Below are positions 1-9,384 of a stretch of 45,124 bases of DNA, piece by piece. The position numbers and the translations under genes are program-made. The stretch's first letter is position 1. Every line of letters begins with the position of its first letter. The notes under the pieces were generated by a model. That model saw only the letters and a list, made by a program, of their open reading frames with translations, did not search any database and was not told where the DNA came from. Source of the DNA: Planctomycetota bacterium (GTDB lineage Bacteria > Planctomycetota > Planctomycetia > Gemmatales > Gemmataceae); contig QWOS01000037.1 in assembly GCA_003669555.1 (NCBI GenBank), positions 1-45,124 of the forward strand. The letters run 5' to 3'.

Positions 1-1079
1 GGGCACCAGGCCAGACCTGGTTCCGTTTGCCCCTGCTGGTCTGGGCTTTGTATGCCACCAGCATCATTCAGTTGCTTGGCACCCCTGTTATTGCCATTAC
101 ACTGGCGCTGTTGGCTGTGGAGCGGCTGCTGGGGGTTGGTATTTTCGATCCAAGACTGGGTGGCGATCCGGTTCTTTACCAGCATCTTTTCTGGTTTTAC
201 AGCCATCCCGCTGTTTACATCATGATTTTACCGCCCTTGGGAGTGGCTAGCGAACTGATTACCACTTTTAGCCGCAAACCCATTTTTGGTTACCAGATGA
301 TTGCCGGGTCCAGTATTGCCATTGCGGTTTTCAGTTTTATCGTCTGGGCCCATCACATGTTCACTTCGGGCCTTTCTCCTTATGCCGCCATGTTTTTCTC
401 GTTACTGACCTTCTCGGTGGCTATTCCTTCGGGCATCAAGGTATTCACCTGGTTGGGTACCATGTATAAGGGGTCCATCAGCAACGACAGTCCCATGCTT
501 TTTGGTTATGGCTTTGTGGCCCTGTTCACGATTGGCGGTTTGACCGGACTGTTTCTTTCTACGCTGGGTACTGATATCCATTTGCACGACACTTACTTTG
601 TTGTTGCCCACTTCCATTATGTGATGGTGGGCGGGGCGATAATCGGTTTGATGGGTGGCCTTCACTATTGGTGGCCGAAGATTTTCGGGCGCATGTACAA
701 CGAAGGTTTGGCCAAGCTTTCAGCAGCTCTTATTTTCGCCGGTTTCAACCTGACCTTCTTCCCGCAGTTCTTGCTCGGTTATCTGGGCATGCCGCGCCGA
801 TATCATGAGTATCCCGCTGAGTTTCAGGTTTTGAATGTTTTTTCAACAGCAGGCGCCACAATTCTAGGCCTTGGGTACATTCTCCCGATCTGTTACCTCA
901 CTTATGCTGCTTTCTGGGGCAAAAAGGCTCCCACCAATCCGTGGGGTGCGACCACCCTGGAGTGGACTCACACCGCTTCGCCACCATTACCCCACAACTT
1001 TGAGGGGCAGCCAGTGGTGACCGAGCAGCCCTACAACTATAATTCTCTATCGTCCAAGGAGCATACCCTTGCACACTGA
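1..1079 (+). CDS. ctaD: Cytochrome c oxidase subunit I, A2 type (5' truncated by window edge)
   Basis: Catalytic subunit of an aa3/caa3-type heme-copper oxidase in the cytoplasmic membrane; it reduces O2 and pumps protons. The frame is open to the window edge and the visible part begins [10 protein letters not shown], inside the family, so the true start lies upstream. Visible ligands: the Cu-B histidine in YSHPAVY (around nt 201-218), the HH pair in WAHHMFTSG, the heme a3/a histidines in VAHFHYV, and the K-channel lysine in SGIKVF. The glutamate that follows HP in most A1 oxidases is Ala here, and Tyr-Ser precede HP. This is the YSHPxV signature of A2-type enzymes, where the tyrosine is thought to replace the D-channel glutamate. 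The C-terminus ends a short way past the last membrane segments, with no fused cytochrome c domain. It overlaps ctaE by 11 nt, so the two are likely translationally coupled. Confidence 0.96.
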   Translation, partial: APGQTWFRLPLLVWALYATSIIQLLGTPVIAITLALLAVERLLGVGIFDPRLGGDPVLYQHLFWFYSHPAVYIMILPPLGVASELITTFSRKPIFGYQMIAGSSIAIAVFSFIVWAHHMFTSGLSPYAAMFFSLLTFSVAIPSGIKVFTWLGTMYKGSISNDSPMLFGYGFVALFTIGGLTGLFLSTLGTDIHLHDTYFVVAHFHYVMVGGAIIGLMGGLHYWWPKIFGRMYNEGLAKLSAALIFAGFNLTFFPQFLLGYLGMPRRYHEYPAEFQVLNVFSTAGATILGLGYILPICYLTYAAFWGKKAPTNPWGATTLEWTHTASPPLPHNFEGQPVVTEQPYNYNSLSSKEHTLAH

Positions 1080-1860
1080 AGCCAAGGCGCCCGCCGCGAC
1101 AGCCGGTCATGATCAGGGGCACCACGGTGCTCCTGATCTGGCTCATCATTTTGTCAATCATGCCCAACAGCACGATGCCGGCAATCTGGGCATGTGGATG
1201 TTCCTTTCCACTGAAGTGCTTTTTTTCGGCGGCCTGTTTGGCGCCTACACCGTTTATCGCCACAAGTTCGAGAAGGTTTTCGAGCAAGCAAGCAATATCC
1301 TTGACCCTTTCCTGGGTGGCATCAACACGATCATCCTGCTGTTCTCATCGGTGACCATGGCTTTGGCTGTGCGGTCCGCGCAGCAAGGCAGGTCGAAGGG
1401 CATTATTGCCTGGATGGCAGCCACTATTGTTTTTGGCGTGATGTTCCTGGGCGTCAAGGCATTTGAATGGCGCCATGATGCAGCCATTCATGTGTTCCCC
1501 ACCAGTGATTTTTGCTGGTCTTATGCTCGCGAAATGCATGTGACCCATGAGCACCCCGAGTATAAGGCTCGTGCGCCTCAAACCTACTATGCCAAAGACC
1601 AGGCTAACCCCGAGTCTCGCCAGGGGAAGATGTTCTTCTTCCTTTACTTCAGCATGACCAGTCTGCATGCCTTGCATATGCTGGTCGGTTTTGGCGTGAT
1701 GCTGGTGGTGATGTTTTACGCCTACAAGGGGTATTACACTACTTCTTATTTTGTGCCTGTGGAATCAATTGGGTTGTATTGGCACTTTGTCGATCTGGTG
1801 TGGATCTTCCTGTATCCTTTGCTTTATTTGCTTGGGGCTCACCTTCAGGGTTCCCACTAA
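1069..1860 (+). CDS. ctaE: Cytochrome c oxidase subunit III
   Basis: Membrane subunit III of the same oxidase. The 263-residue chain has a His-rich, probably cytosolic N-terminus (many His in residues 14-33). Hydrophobic segments follow, starting at [17 protein letters not shown] and ending with the family signature [19 protein letters not shown]. The start is TTG at 1069, inside the end of ctaD. The first in-frame ATG would delete part of the first membrane helix, and an AAGGAG-like ribosome site sits at 1055-1060, 8 nt before the TTG. An insertion around residues 135-185 ([16 protein letters not shown] onward) is a loop longer than in compact homologues, as in other planctomycete-type subunits III. 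The 54-nt gap to ctaF suggests one operon. Confidence 0.95.
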   Translation: MHTEAKAPAATAGHDQGHHGAPDLAHHFVNHAQQHDAGNLGMWMFLSTEVLFFGGLFGAYTVYRHKFEKVFEQASNILDPFLGGINTIILLFSSVTMALAVRSAQQGRSKGIIAWMAATIVFGVMFLGVKAFEWRHDAAIHVFPTSDFCWSYAREMHVTHEHPEYKARAPQTYYAKDQANPESRQGKMFFFLYFSMTSLHALHMLVGFGVMLVVMFYAYKGYYTTSYFVPVESIGLYWHFVDLVWIFLYPLLYLLGAHLQGSH

Positions 1861-1914
1861 GGTGGGGCGGCTGGATTGTGTGAACCGGATTGTCTCTGAT
1901 GGGAGCCTGCAACG

Positions 1915-2268
1915 ATGAGCGCACACGAACATGATGGCATGCACCCCCCGGCGCCGGTGTGGATGTATGTGAGCAACTTTCTGGTGCTGGTGGTTTTGAC
2001 CATTGTCACCTATTTTGTGGCCACCCTCAATCTGGGCGCCTTCAGCACGCCGATTGCTTTAGGCATTGCGGTGGTCAAGGCCGCCCTGGTGGTGCTTTTC
2101 TTCATGCATGTCTATGAGAGTAGTCCCCTCACCAAAGTAGTGATATTTTGCTCGCTTTTTATCCTGACGGTGCTTTTGACCTTCTTCATGGTTGATTACA
2201 CTACTCGCAACCTCAATGTGCTTCCTCCGGATGAGGTTCCTGTGACTGTCCCGAAAAAAGCGGCTTGA
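1915..2268 (+). CDS. ctaF: Cytochrome c oxidase subunit IV, prokaryotic type
   Basis: Small accessory membrane subunit of the oxidase. The 117 residues hold three hydrophobic segments, roughly residues 18-38, 42-66 and 74-95. The middle one carries AALVVLFFMHVYES, the characteristic Phe-Phe-Met-His-Val stretch of the bacterial subunit IV/CyoD-like family. The start ATG is preceded by GGGAG at 1901-1905, 9 nt away. It is the last gene of the ctaDEF cluster and is followed 22 nt later by a strong intrinsic terminator, so transcription of the oxidase operon probably ends here. The short C-terminal tail is hydrophilic. Confidence 0.93.
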   Translation: MSAHEHDGMHPPAPVWMYVSNFLVLVVLTIVTYFVATLNLGAFSTPIALGIAVVKAALVVLFFMHVYESSPLTKVVIFCSLFILTVLLTFFMVDYTTRNLNVLPPDEVPVTVPKKAA

Positions 2269-2290
2269 GAGTCCGCTGGATCAAATTTTA

Positions 2291-2326
2291 AAGAACCCGG
2301 AGGGAGACCGCCGGGTTCTTTTTTTT
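2291..2326 (+). terminator. Rho-independent terminator of the ctaDEF operon
   Basis: A perfect 10-bp inverted repeat (AAGAACCCGG at 2291-2300 with CCGGGTTCTT at 2311-2320) encloses a 10-nt loop and runs into an uninterrupted T tract to 2326. It lies 22 nt after the ctaF stop. This is one of the clearest intrinsic terminators in the window. Confidence 0.93.
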
Positions 2327-2643
2327 GTTTGAATCGGATTCTCGCTTTCCCTGGGCTTGGTAGACCCGGATGTGGCAAGATCATGTGGCCAGGGTTTTGC
2401 TGCCGGGAAGCCCTGGTTTTACCCAGTTAGCATGGTTTTGGCAGGCAACGGTGGCAGTTGCTTTATGGATAAGGGTTTCCTGGAAGTGACAAAAGAAGGT
2501 GATAGGTTGCGGACTTCTCCTGGTCTGCCGGATTTTTGTCTGGTTCTGGTATCTTGAGTTAATCTTCTGGTTGCCAGGGATGACCGATTTCTTGCAACCT
2601 GGGCGCTTTTTTTCCTCCCCCTGACACTCATGGAGAAGTATCA
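2327..2643. other. Intergenic stretch without recognised gene
   Basis: About 317 bp between the ctaF terminator and the CBM9-like gene. Short open frames occur on both strands, but none has a recognisable family or a convincing ribosome site. It presumably holds the promoter of the downstream gene; no clear -35/-10 pair was found. Confidence 0.5.
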
Positions 2644-3726
2644 GTGAGCCGGTTCATTGTCATTGTGTGCCTGGTGTCGTGCGCCTGCGTTGCAGGGCTG
2701 GTGGTTGCCATGCGGGTGCCTGAGGGTGCGCCAGCTCTGAAGGGGCCGTTCAGCCAGGCTGCCCCGAAGGCCATTACGATGCCGATGATTGACGGTAAGC
2801 TGGATGATCCTTGCTGGGCCCAGGCGGTCTGGAGTGACCCATTTGTCGATATTGAGGGGGCGGAAAAACCGAAACCGCTCTACGCCACACGGGTGAAAAT
2901 GGTGTGGGATGATCAAGGCCTGTATATCGCTGCCAGGCTTGAGGAGCCCCACTTGCAGGGCACCCTGAAGTACCACGATAGCTATATTTTCCATGCCGAC
3001 AATGATTTCGAGGTCTTTATCGACCCCGATGGTGATTGCCATGATTATGGTGAGCTGGAGCTCAACGCCCTTGGCACCACCTGGGACCTGCTGCTGACCA
3101 AGCCATATCGCAACGGTGGCCGAGCTCTCGATAGCTGGGAAATCAAGGGACTGCGGGTAGCGATCGGCGTTGAGGGGACTCTCAATAACCCTACCGACAC
3201 GGACACCGCCTGGACTGTTGAGATCGCCATTCCCTGGCGTAGCCTTGGGGAAATTGGCGGTGGCGTGCCCAGGCCGGGTGACCGTTGGCGCATCAATTTT
3301 TCGCGGGTTGAATGGCAATGGGACGAAGCTGCCCTGAAGCAGGGCAAGTATGTGAAAAAAGCCAACCAGCCGGAAGCCAACTGGGTTTGGTCTTCCCAGG
3401 CCGAGATCAACATGCACCTTCCTGATCGCTGGGGCAGTGTGGTGTTTGTGAATGCGGGAGATGGCATGAAACCGTTGCCAACCGATGACACCGCCATGCC
3501 CCGGATGTGGTTGGGCCGCTTCCACCAGGCCTGGCTAACGAACCCGCAAACCGATGCCAACCGGTTCAAGAGCCCTATCGTCTTGCCCGGGGAATGGCAG
3601 GTAAGCCAGACCGCCAGCGCCACATCCGGGGGACACCGATATAGCGTTGTGACCTTGAGGCATACCGATGGCAGAACCTTGTCGATCGACCACACCGGGC
3701 GGATAGGCGCCGGCAAGGCCCCCTGA
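2644..3726 (+). CDS. Exported CBM9-like carbohydrate-binding protein
   Basis: A 360-residue protein with an N-terminal hydrophobic export signal (residues 1-23), followed by a carbohydrate-binding module family 9-like fold over about residues 35-255. The diagnostic start of this fold is IDGKLDDPCWAQA (about residue 48), followed by ARVKMVWDDQGLYIAARL-type strands, DNDFEVFIDPDGD, and WTVEIAIPWRSLG. These modules bind xylan or cellulose chain ends and are also found alone in planctomycete and Bacteroidetes secretomes. The remaining roughly 100 C-terminal residues have no recognised domain. The start is GTG at 2644, preceded by GGAGAAG at 2632-2638. It stands alone after the oxidase terminator and converges on the DUF1501 gene. 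Its ligand cannot be read from sequence. Confidence 0.85.
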   Translation: MSRFIVIVCLVSCACVAGLVVAMRVPEGAPALKGPFSQAAPKAITMPMIDGKLDDPCWAQAVWSDPFVDIEGAEKPKPLYATRVKMVWDDQGLYIAARLEEPHLQGTLKYHDSYIFHADNDFEVFIDPDGDCHDYGELELNALGTTWDLLLTKPYRNGGRALDSWEIKGLRVAIGVEGTLNNPTDTDTAWTVEIAIPWRSLGEIGGGVPRPGDRWRINFSRVEWQWDEAALKQGKYVKKANQPEANWVWSSQAEINMHLPDRWGSVVFVNAGDGMKPLPTDDTAMPRMWLGRFHQAWLTNPQTDANRFKSPIVLPGEWQVSQTASATSGGHRYSVVTLRHTDGRTLSIDHTGRIGAGKAP

Positions 3727-3820
3727 GACAGTGGCCTGATAACGGGGTATTTTCATAGGCCCTGGAGTTGTTCGCCCCGGCTGCTCCAGGTGGATTACCA
3801 CGCTGCTACCCTGGCGATCC

Positions 3821-5218
3821 TTACCCCAGCACCTCCCGCACCACCCGACCTTGTACATCGGTCAGGCGGAAATCACGGCCAGCGTGGCGGAATGTGAGCC
3901 GTTCATGATTGAGGCCCAACTGATGCAGCAGTGTGGCATGCAGATCGTGCATGTGGACGCGGTTTTCCACGGCCAGCGAGCCGAATTCATCGGTGGCACC
4001 GAAGGAGAATCCGCGCCGGAAGCCGCCCCCCGCCAGAAAAACCGTGAAACCACCGGGGTTATGGTCACGGCCGGTGCCGTTCTGCTGGGCATAGGGGGTG
4101 CGCCCGAACTCACTACCGAACCAGACGATGGTGTCATCCAGCAGGCCACGGCGTTTGAGGTCGATCAGCAGGGCCGCCACCGGTTGATCCACGGCGTGGG
4201 CGTGTCTGGCGTGCTGTGGCATATCACTGTGCTGATCCCAGGCGGGGTTGGCGCTGCCATCACCGTAGGTGACCTGCACAAAGCGAACGCCCGATTCCAC
4301 CAGCCGGCGGGCAAGCAGGCACTGGCGGCCAAAGGAATCTGTGGGTTTGTGGTCGATGCCATACAGGCGCAAGGTTTCGGGTGTCTCGCCGCGCAGGTCG
4401 AGAATGCCTGGCGCGGCGAGCTGCATCCGGGCGGCCAATTCGTAGGATTCACCCACCGCCTCAATGGCCTGGTCCGCCGGGTGGAGCGCCTTTTGCTCGG
4501 CCATCAGACCCGGTAAAAGGCGCATGATTTTTTCGCCATCGGCACCGGGCTTGAGGTCGCGCACGGGATCTTTGGGTAAAGTGGAACCCGCTTTGCCCAG
4601 CGCGGTGCCCTGGGTGGATGCCGGCAGGAAGGCACTGCCATAATTGCGGGCGCCGCCGTTGCCGGGTGACGGGGCGATAGTGACAAAGCCGGGCAGATTG
4701 TTGTTTTCAGTGCCCAGCCCATAGTGGACCCAGGCACCCATGCCAGGGCGGATTTGCGTGGTGGTGCCTGTGTGGAGGAATAGCGTGGCGGGGCCGTGCG
4801 CCACCCCTTCGGTGTGGAGCGAATGGATGAAGCAGAGGTCATCCATCTGCTGGTTGATGTGGGGGAAAAGTTCGGAGCCCCAGTGGCCACATTGCCCATG
4901 CCGGGCGAATCGCCACAGGGATTTCATAACCCGGTGATTGCCACCGCGCATGCCGGTGTTGGCGAGCACCCGGGCGTCATCAAACGACAGCATGGCGCCA
5001 TCGTCGGTATCCAGCCGGGGTTTGTGGTCGAAGCTGTCGACCTGGCTGATGCCGCCTTGCATGAAGACAAAGATGATCCGCCTGGCCCGCGCCGGGTGAT
5101 GGGGCGGCAGTGTGCCGGGCCGGGCCGGGGCAGCCAGGCCCGCGAAGGCCAGCGAGCCAAAGCCACAGGCGGCGGCACGCCAGGCGGCTCGGCGGGATAT
5201 CTGTGGGGGCTGGCTCAT
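3821..5218 (-). CDS. DUF1501 protein (Tat-exported, sulfatase-like fold)
   Basis: A planctomycete DUF1501 family protein of 465 residues. The start ATG at 5218 gives MSQPPQISRRAAWRAAACG, a twin-arginine signal; longer in-frame starts would put Tat residues deep inside the chain and overlap the upstream gene. Family motifs include IIFVFMQGGISQVDSFDHKP near the N-terminus, the WDQHSDMPQHARHA segment, EFGRTPYAQQNGTGRDHNP, and the C-terminal MHDLHATLLHQLGLNHERLT. DUF1501 belongs to the alkaline phosphatase/sulfatase superfamily, but its substrate is unknown. It starts 7 nt after the stop of the PSCyt1/DUF1549/DUF1553 gene. This pairing recurs across planctomycetes and suggests the two exported proteins act together, possibly on sulfated or complex polysaccharides. 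Confidence 0.92.
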   Translation of the reverse strand: MSQPPQISRRAAWRAAACGFGSLAFAGLAAPARPGTLPPHHPARARRIIFVFMQGGISQVDSFDHKPRLDTDDGAMLSFDDARVLANTGMRGGNHRVMKSLWRFARHGQCGHWGSELFPHINQQMDDLCFIHSLHTEGVAHGPATLFLHTGTTTQIRPGMGAWVHYGLGTENNNLPGFVTIAPSPGNGGARNYGSAFLPASTQGTALGKAGSTLPKDPVRDLKPGADGEKIMRLLPGLMAEQKALHPADQAIEAVGESYELAARMQLAAPGILDLRGETPETLRLYGIDHKPTDSFGRQCLLARRLVESGVRFVQVTYGDGSANPAWDQHSDMPQHARHAHAVDQPVAALLIDLKRRGLLDDTIVWFGSEFGRTPYAQQNGTGRDHNPGGFTVFLAGGGFRRGFSFGATDEFGSLAVENRVHMHDLHATLLHQLGLNHERLTFRHAGRDFRLTDVQGRVVREVLG

Positions 5219-5225
5219 GGGTGGG

Positions 5226-7994
5226 TCAATCCACATAGCGGAAATCGGGTGTGGCGAACAGGGCGTGGGCCAGGGTGGTCCAGGACTCTTGAGCTGATGC
5301 GGCATGCGCCGTGTGCTGCCGTGCCTGGGCCAGTTCGCCCTCAGTGGGGTGGCGGCCCAAAAGCAGCAGCCAAAGGCGCTCGAAGCGGGCCCGGTCGTCT
5401 TGCAGGCTCGTGTCTTGCAGCACGCGACGGGCGACCAGGCTGGCCTGGCTTGCCACCAGCGGGTTGTTGAGCAGAAACAGCGCCTGGGGGGCCACGGTGC
5501 TGGTGTCGCGGGTGCCTACCACCCGGCTGGGATTGGCGCGGTCAAACACTTCCAGGCATGGGTCGGCCACATTGCGGAAGACCGGCAGGTACAGGCTGCG
5601 GGTCAGGGCGTGGGTGCTGAAACCGTAGTCGGACTCGGCTTTGGCAAAGCCGGCGGAGCCATGCCCGCCCGGGGCCAGGTTGCCCCCCGCCACCAGCAGG
5701 GCATCCCGGATACACTCGGCATCGAGCCTGCGCCGGTTGGCGTGGCAGAGCAGGCGGTTCTCAGGGTCGAGCGGGTTGGCCACCCCCGAAGCCTGCCGGT
5801 AGGTTTTTGAGAGCACGATCTGGCGCACCAGCTTTTTCACACTCCAGCCTTCCTGAATGAAGCTTTGGGCCAGATGGTCGAGCAGTTCGGGGTGGCTGGG
5901 CTTCTCGCCCGTGGTACCAAAGTTGTCGACCGTGCGCACCAGCCCTGCGCCCAGCAGCCAGTGCCAGACACGGTTGACATACACGCGCGGGGTGAGGGGG
6001 TTATCCACTGAAGCTATCCAGTCGGCCAATTGCAGGCGCCCGCTTTGGCCGGCTGGCAGGGTGGGAGCTTTTGGGCTGGAGGCCACTTGCAAAAATCCCC
6101 GGGGGACCGGGGCGCCCAGGGTGGCGACCTGGCCACGGATGTGGATTCTGGCGTCGGTGATGGTAGACCGCTCGCGTACCCCCATTGCCCGTGGCCGGTC
6201 GGGGCCGTTGGCCTGGGCCGCTTTCAGTTTTTTGCGAAGCGACTCGAGTTGTTCACCCGCTGGAGTGGCTGTGGCGCGATCCAGCGGCACAAAAAGCACC
6301 GCGTCGGCGGTGACATGCCCGGTGGTTCCCTGGTTCGAAAGGGTCACATAGCCGACATTTTTTTCGAAACGGTATTCGCCCAGCGACGCATACCGTCCCT
6401 CCACCGTGGGCTGCGCCCGCAGGGAGATGCTCTTTTCCACCTCGCCCTGGGAGCAGAAAATGGTCACAGGCACAGCGGTTGAACGGCTGTCGCCAGGCGA
6501 ATAGGCCAGCCAGACCGCATAGCGGCCGGCGGGCAGTTCCACTGGCTGGAAGGTGAGTGACTTGGAACCTTTGCCCGCATTCTTGTCATGCAGGTAACCT
6601 GTGCCCAGGTAGGTGCCGCTGTGGGTGGAATGTTGCCAGTCGCCCACCTTGCGGGCCTGGGTGTCATCGATGACGATGCCGGGCGCGTCTTTCAGTGGCA
6701 GCACCCCCTGGGTGGCTCTATCACCCTGGAGGGCTTTGACTTGCTTCTCCAACTCTGCCAAGTGCTTTTCATGGGCGGCCAGTGTGGCCTCGGTGGCGGC
6801 ATCCAGCGGCAAAGGCAGATCGATCCATTTCGACACATTGGCATGCTCCATAGCCTGGACATTGGCAAGGATGCCGGCCAGCGCGTAATAGTCACGGGTG
6901 GGGATGGGATCGAACTTGTGGTCGTGGCAGCGCGCGCAGGTGATCGTTTGGCCCAGCATGCCAGAGCCGATAGCCTCGAGCATGTCATCCACCACATCCA
7001 TATCGAGTTGTTTTTTTACCTGCTCCTCGAAATTGTTGTCGCCCAACACGAGGAAAGTGGTGGCCACCCGGTTGCGGGCGGCCTCGGAAGGGTTGGCGCC
7101 TGGAATCAGGTCGCCGGCGATCTGCAAACGCAGGAACTGATCGTAGGGCATATCGGCGGCAAAGGCGTCGATGACAAAATCGCGGTAGCGCCAGGCGTTG
7201 GGGAAGATAAAGCCCCGCAGCGTCACGCTTTCCCCATAGCGGGCCACATCGAGCCAGTGACGCGCCCACCGTTCGGCGAATGCCGGTGAGGCCAGCAGCC
7301 GATCAACAGCCTGCTCGAGAAAACGGGCATCGGTGGAGTTGGCAAAGGCCAGGGCGTCGACGGGGTTTGGCGGGAGGCCGGTCAGATCCAGACTCAGCCG
7401 GCGGAACAGCGTCAGGCGGTCGGCCTCGGCGGCGGGGACCAACCCCTTGCCCTCGAGGCTGGCCAGAACGAAGTGGTCGATGGTGCCAGCGGGCCAGGTG
7501 GGGTTTTTCACGGGGGGAACCGGCGGGCTGGCTACCGGGCGGTAGGACCAGAAAGCGCGGCCCTCCGCCACCGTCAGGCCTGTTTGCCGGTGGTTTGTGG
7601 CGGGCGTGTCAACCCGTGGGTCAGGTGCGCCACGGCGAACCCATTCGGTCAGTTCAGCGATCATTGCCGCCGGGAGTTTTCCAGAAGGCGGCATTTTCAG
7701 ATCGGCACCATGGCTTAAAGACCGGATCAACAGGCTATCGCCCGGCTTGCCGGGGACAATGGCCGGCCCGGTGTCGCCGCCCCTTTGCCAACCGGCCGCT
7801 GAATCGAGCAACAGGCCACCACGCAGCTTGCCGCTGGTCTGAGCTTGCCGGGAATGGCACTTGAGGCATTGTTGCGTGAGAAGCGGGCGGATTTTCTTCT
7901 CAAAAAAGGCGAAATCATCGGTGGCTGGCTCGCTTGCCCTGCATGGGACAGACAAGCTCAGGCTGAAAAGCAGGCAGGCAAAATAGCCACGCAT
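5226..7994 (-). CDS. Planctomycete cytochrome C + DUF1549 + DUF1553 exported protein
   Basis: A 922-residue secreted protein. A signal peptide (residues 1-21) is followed by the planctomycete cytochrome C domain with heme-binding CLKCH at residues 43-47 and its MPPSGKLP end motif. DUF1549 covers roughly 145-370 and contains a second CxxCH-like site, CARCHDHKFDPIPTRDYY. A beta-rich insert of about 130 residues resembles the golvesin/Xly carbohydrate-binding fold (VIDDTQARKVGDW, YLHDKNAGKGSKSLTF, ELPAGRYAVWLAYSPG, VTADAVLFVP). DUF1553 fills the C-terminal third (NPLTPRVYVNRVWHWLLGAGL, SKTYRQAS, TSTVAPQALFLLNNPLV). ATG at 7994 is chosen because it directly precedes the signal peptide; the upstream frame is Pro/Arg-rich shadow. 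The catalytic activity of these domains is not established. It forms an operon with the DUF1501 gene 7 nt downstream. Confidence 0.93.
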   Translation of the reverse strand: MRGYFACLLFSLSLSVPCRASEPATDDFAFFEKKIRPLLTQQCLKCHSRQAQTSGKLRGGLLLDSAAGWQRGGDTGPAIVPGKPGDSLLIRSLSHGADLKMPPSGKLPAAMIAELTEWVRRGAPDPRVDTPATNHRQTGLTVAEGRAFWSYRPVASPPVPPVKNPTWPAGTIDHFVLASLEGKGLVPAAEADRLTLFRRLSLDLTGLPPNPVDALAFANSTDARFLEQAVDRLLASPAFAERWARHWLDVARYGESVTLRGFIFPNAWRYRDFVIDAFAADMPYDQFLRLQIAGDLIPGANPSEAARNRVATTFLVLGDNNFEEQVKKQLDMDVVDDMLEAIGSGMLGQTITCARCHDHKFDPIPTRDYYALAGILANVQAMEHANVSKWIDLPLPLDAATEATLAAHEKHLAELEKQVKALQGDRATQGVLPLKDAPGIVIDDTQARKVGDWQHSTHSGTYLGTGYLHDKNAGKGSKSLTFQPVELPAGRYAVWLAYSPGDSRSTAVPVTIFCSQGEVEKSISLRAQPTVEGRYASLGEYRFEKNVGYVTLSNQGTTGHVTADAVLFVPLDRATATPAGEQLESLRKKLKAAQANGPDRPRAMGVRERSTITDARIHIRGQVATLGAPVPRGFLQVASSPKAPTLPAGQSGRLQLADWIASVDNPLTPRVYVNRVWHWLLGAGLVRTVDNFGTTGEKPSHPELLDHLAQSFIQEGWSVKKLVRQIVLSKTYRQASGVANPLDPENRLLCHANRRRLDAECIRDALLVAGGNLAPGGHGSAGFAKAESDYGFSTHALTRSLYLPVFRNVADPCLEVFDRANPSRVVGTRDTSTVAPQALFLLNNPLVASQASLVARRVLQDTSLQDDRARFERLWLLLLGRHPTEGELAQARQHTAHAASAQESWTTLAHALFATPDFRYVD

Positions 7995-8265
7995 AGAGTA
8001 GCCAGGAGGGGCCAACAGGGTGATACCGCAAGCGTATCTTATCCCATCGCGGTGCTGTTCACCAGAAAGCCAGGCGGTGGCGGCATGATTCCGCCAACCG
8101 CCCCTGAATTGTTGTCTTGCCTCGATTGGGTGCCCCGGCCGCGGTATCGGTTTGCACTCCAACTTCAGGCTATAACCCCGCCTCCCCTTTAGCCCGGCCT
8201 TCCGCTCGGATATCATCGGCGCATCGGAGTGAGTGGTTCATGAGTCATGCGTCCGGGGTGTCATC

Positions 8266-9384
8266 ATGAGTTTTTCCCTGTTTGGCTGTTACCTTCTTGT
8301 GACGGCGGGTTATGCCGATAACCCGCTGGTGCTGGGTGCCCCTCCCTGGACGGGACCGCGTGTGGAACGGGAATCCAGCGTGGTCATTGAGGAGACGGAG
8401 GGAGGGGCTCCCACAGCAAGGCTGGCTCGCCAACCCGGGCAAGTTCTGGAAGTGCGCTCCAGCAACGGCGAAAAGACCTATCTGGCTGGCACCGACTTCA
8501 CGGTTGATACGGAACGCGCGCGATTGGTCTTCACCGGCCCCCGACCTGCACTGACACTGCGCCAAAGCGATCTGTACCCCCCGGCCGGGTCACCAAAGTC
8601 TTACCTGCACCGTGTTGGCAATCCCAAACAGGCCATGCTCTACGGGCCTGGCCGCTGGTTCCACGACCGCCAGGTGGAAATCACTTACACCACCACGGTT
8701 CCCTGGCCTGGGGCGCGGCCTGCCAGCAGTGCGGACCTGCTGCCAAAGTCCAGCGCGCTGCTGAAGGGGAAAAAGTTTCTCAAAATTGCCGTGACAGGTG
8801 ACAGCATCTCTACAGGTCTCGATGCCAGCGCCCTCGCCAAGGCTCCGCCCGGCCAGCCAGGTTATCCCGATCTGGTGGCCAGCAACATCCAGCGGCTGAC
8901 AGGCTCGGATGTGCGCCTGGTGAACTTCGCCATCTCGGGTACGAGCATCGCTTTCGGCGTGGCCGACTGGCCCAAACTGGCCCCTTGCCACCCCGATCTG
9001 GTGATTGTGGCCTATGGCATGAACGATGTGGGCCGCAAAGACCCCGGGTGGTACCGGGAGCGCACCGCCGAACTGCTGGCAAAAATCCGTGCGGACCTGC
9101 CCGATGCCGAAGTGGTTCTGGTGAGTTCCATGCTGGGCAATAAGGAATGGATTCACACACCGAGGGCAATGTTCGCCCAGTACCGCGATCAATTGAAAAG
9201 CCTGACCGGGCCAGGTGTGGCTCTGGCGGATGTGACCGCCGTCTGGGAGGCGCAAATGGCCAATCAGAACGACCTCGACCTGACCGGCAATGGTCTGAAC
9301 CACCCCAATGACCATGGTCACCGCCTGTATGCCTGGACCGTTCTCACCACCCTGGGCCTGTACCCGGAAGGAAAGAATCCATGA
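8266..9384 (+). CDS. Secreted SGNH/GDSL hydrolase (esterase-like)
   Basis: A 372-residue secreted hydrolase. A signal peptide at the N-terminus is followed by about 150 residues of beta-rich sequence. The SGNH catalytic domain comes next: block I GDSISTG with the nucleophile Ser, the block II glycine in NFAISGTSIAFG, block III GMNDVG, and block V NHPNDHGHRLYA with the catalytic His. Such enzymes hydrolyse ester bonds on carbohydrates or lipids, often acetyl groups. An alternative GTG start at 8233 would add 11 residues and has its own GGAG site; ATG 8266 gives the more conventional signal peptide. Its stop overlaps the start of the M20 amidohydrolase by 4 nt (ATGA), so the two are translationally coupled. 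It is divergent from the cytochrome/DUF1549 gene. Confidence 0.88.
   Translation: MSFSLFGCYLLVTAGYADNPLVLGAPPWTGPRVERESSVVIEETEGGAPTARLARQPGQVLEVRSSNGEKTYLAGTDFTVDTERARLVFTGPRPALTLRQSDLYPPAGSPKSYLHRVGNPKQAMLYGPGRWFHDRQVEITYTTTVPWPGARPASSADLLPKSSALLKGKKFLKIAVTGDSISTGLDASALAKAPPGQPGYPDLVASNIQRLTGSDVRLVNFAISGTSIAFGVADWPKLAPCHPDLVIVAYGMNDVGRKDPGWYRERTAELLAKIRADLPDAEVVLVSSMLGNKEWIHTPRAMFAQYRDQLKSLTGPGVALADVTAVWEAQMANQNDLDLTGNGLNHPNDHGHRLYAWTVLTTLGLYPEGKNP

Noticed and set aside
2357..2557. Short open frame of 66 codons between ctaF and the CBM9-like gene
   Set aside because: No family, no ribosome site, and a similar-size frame exists on the other strand; nothing distinguishes it from chance.
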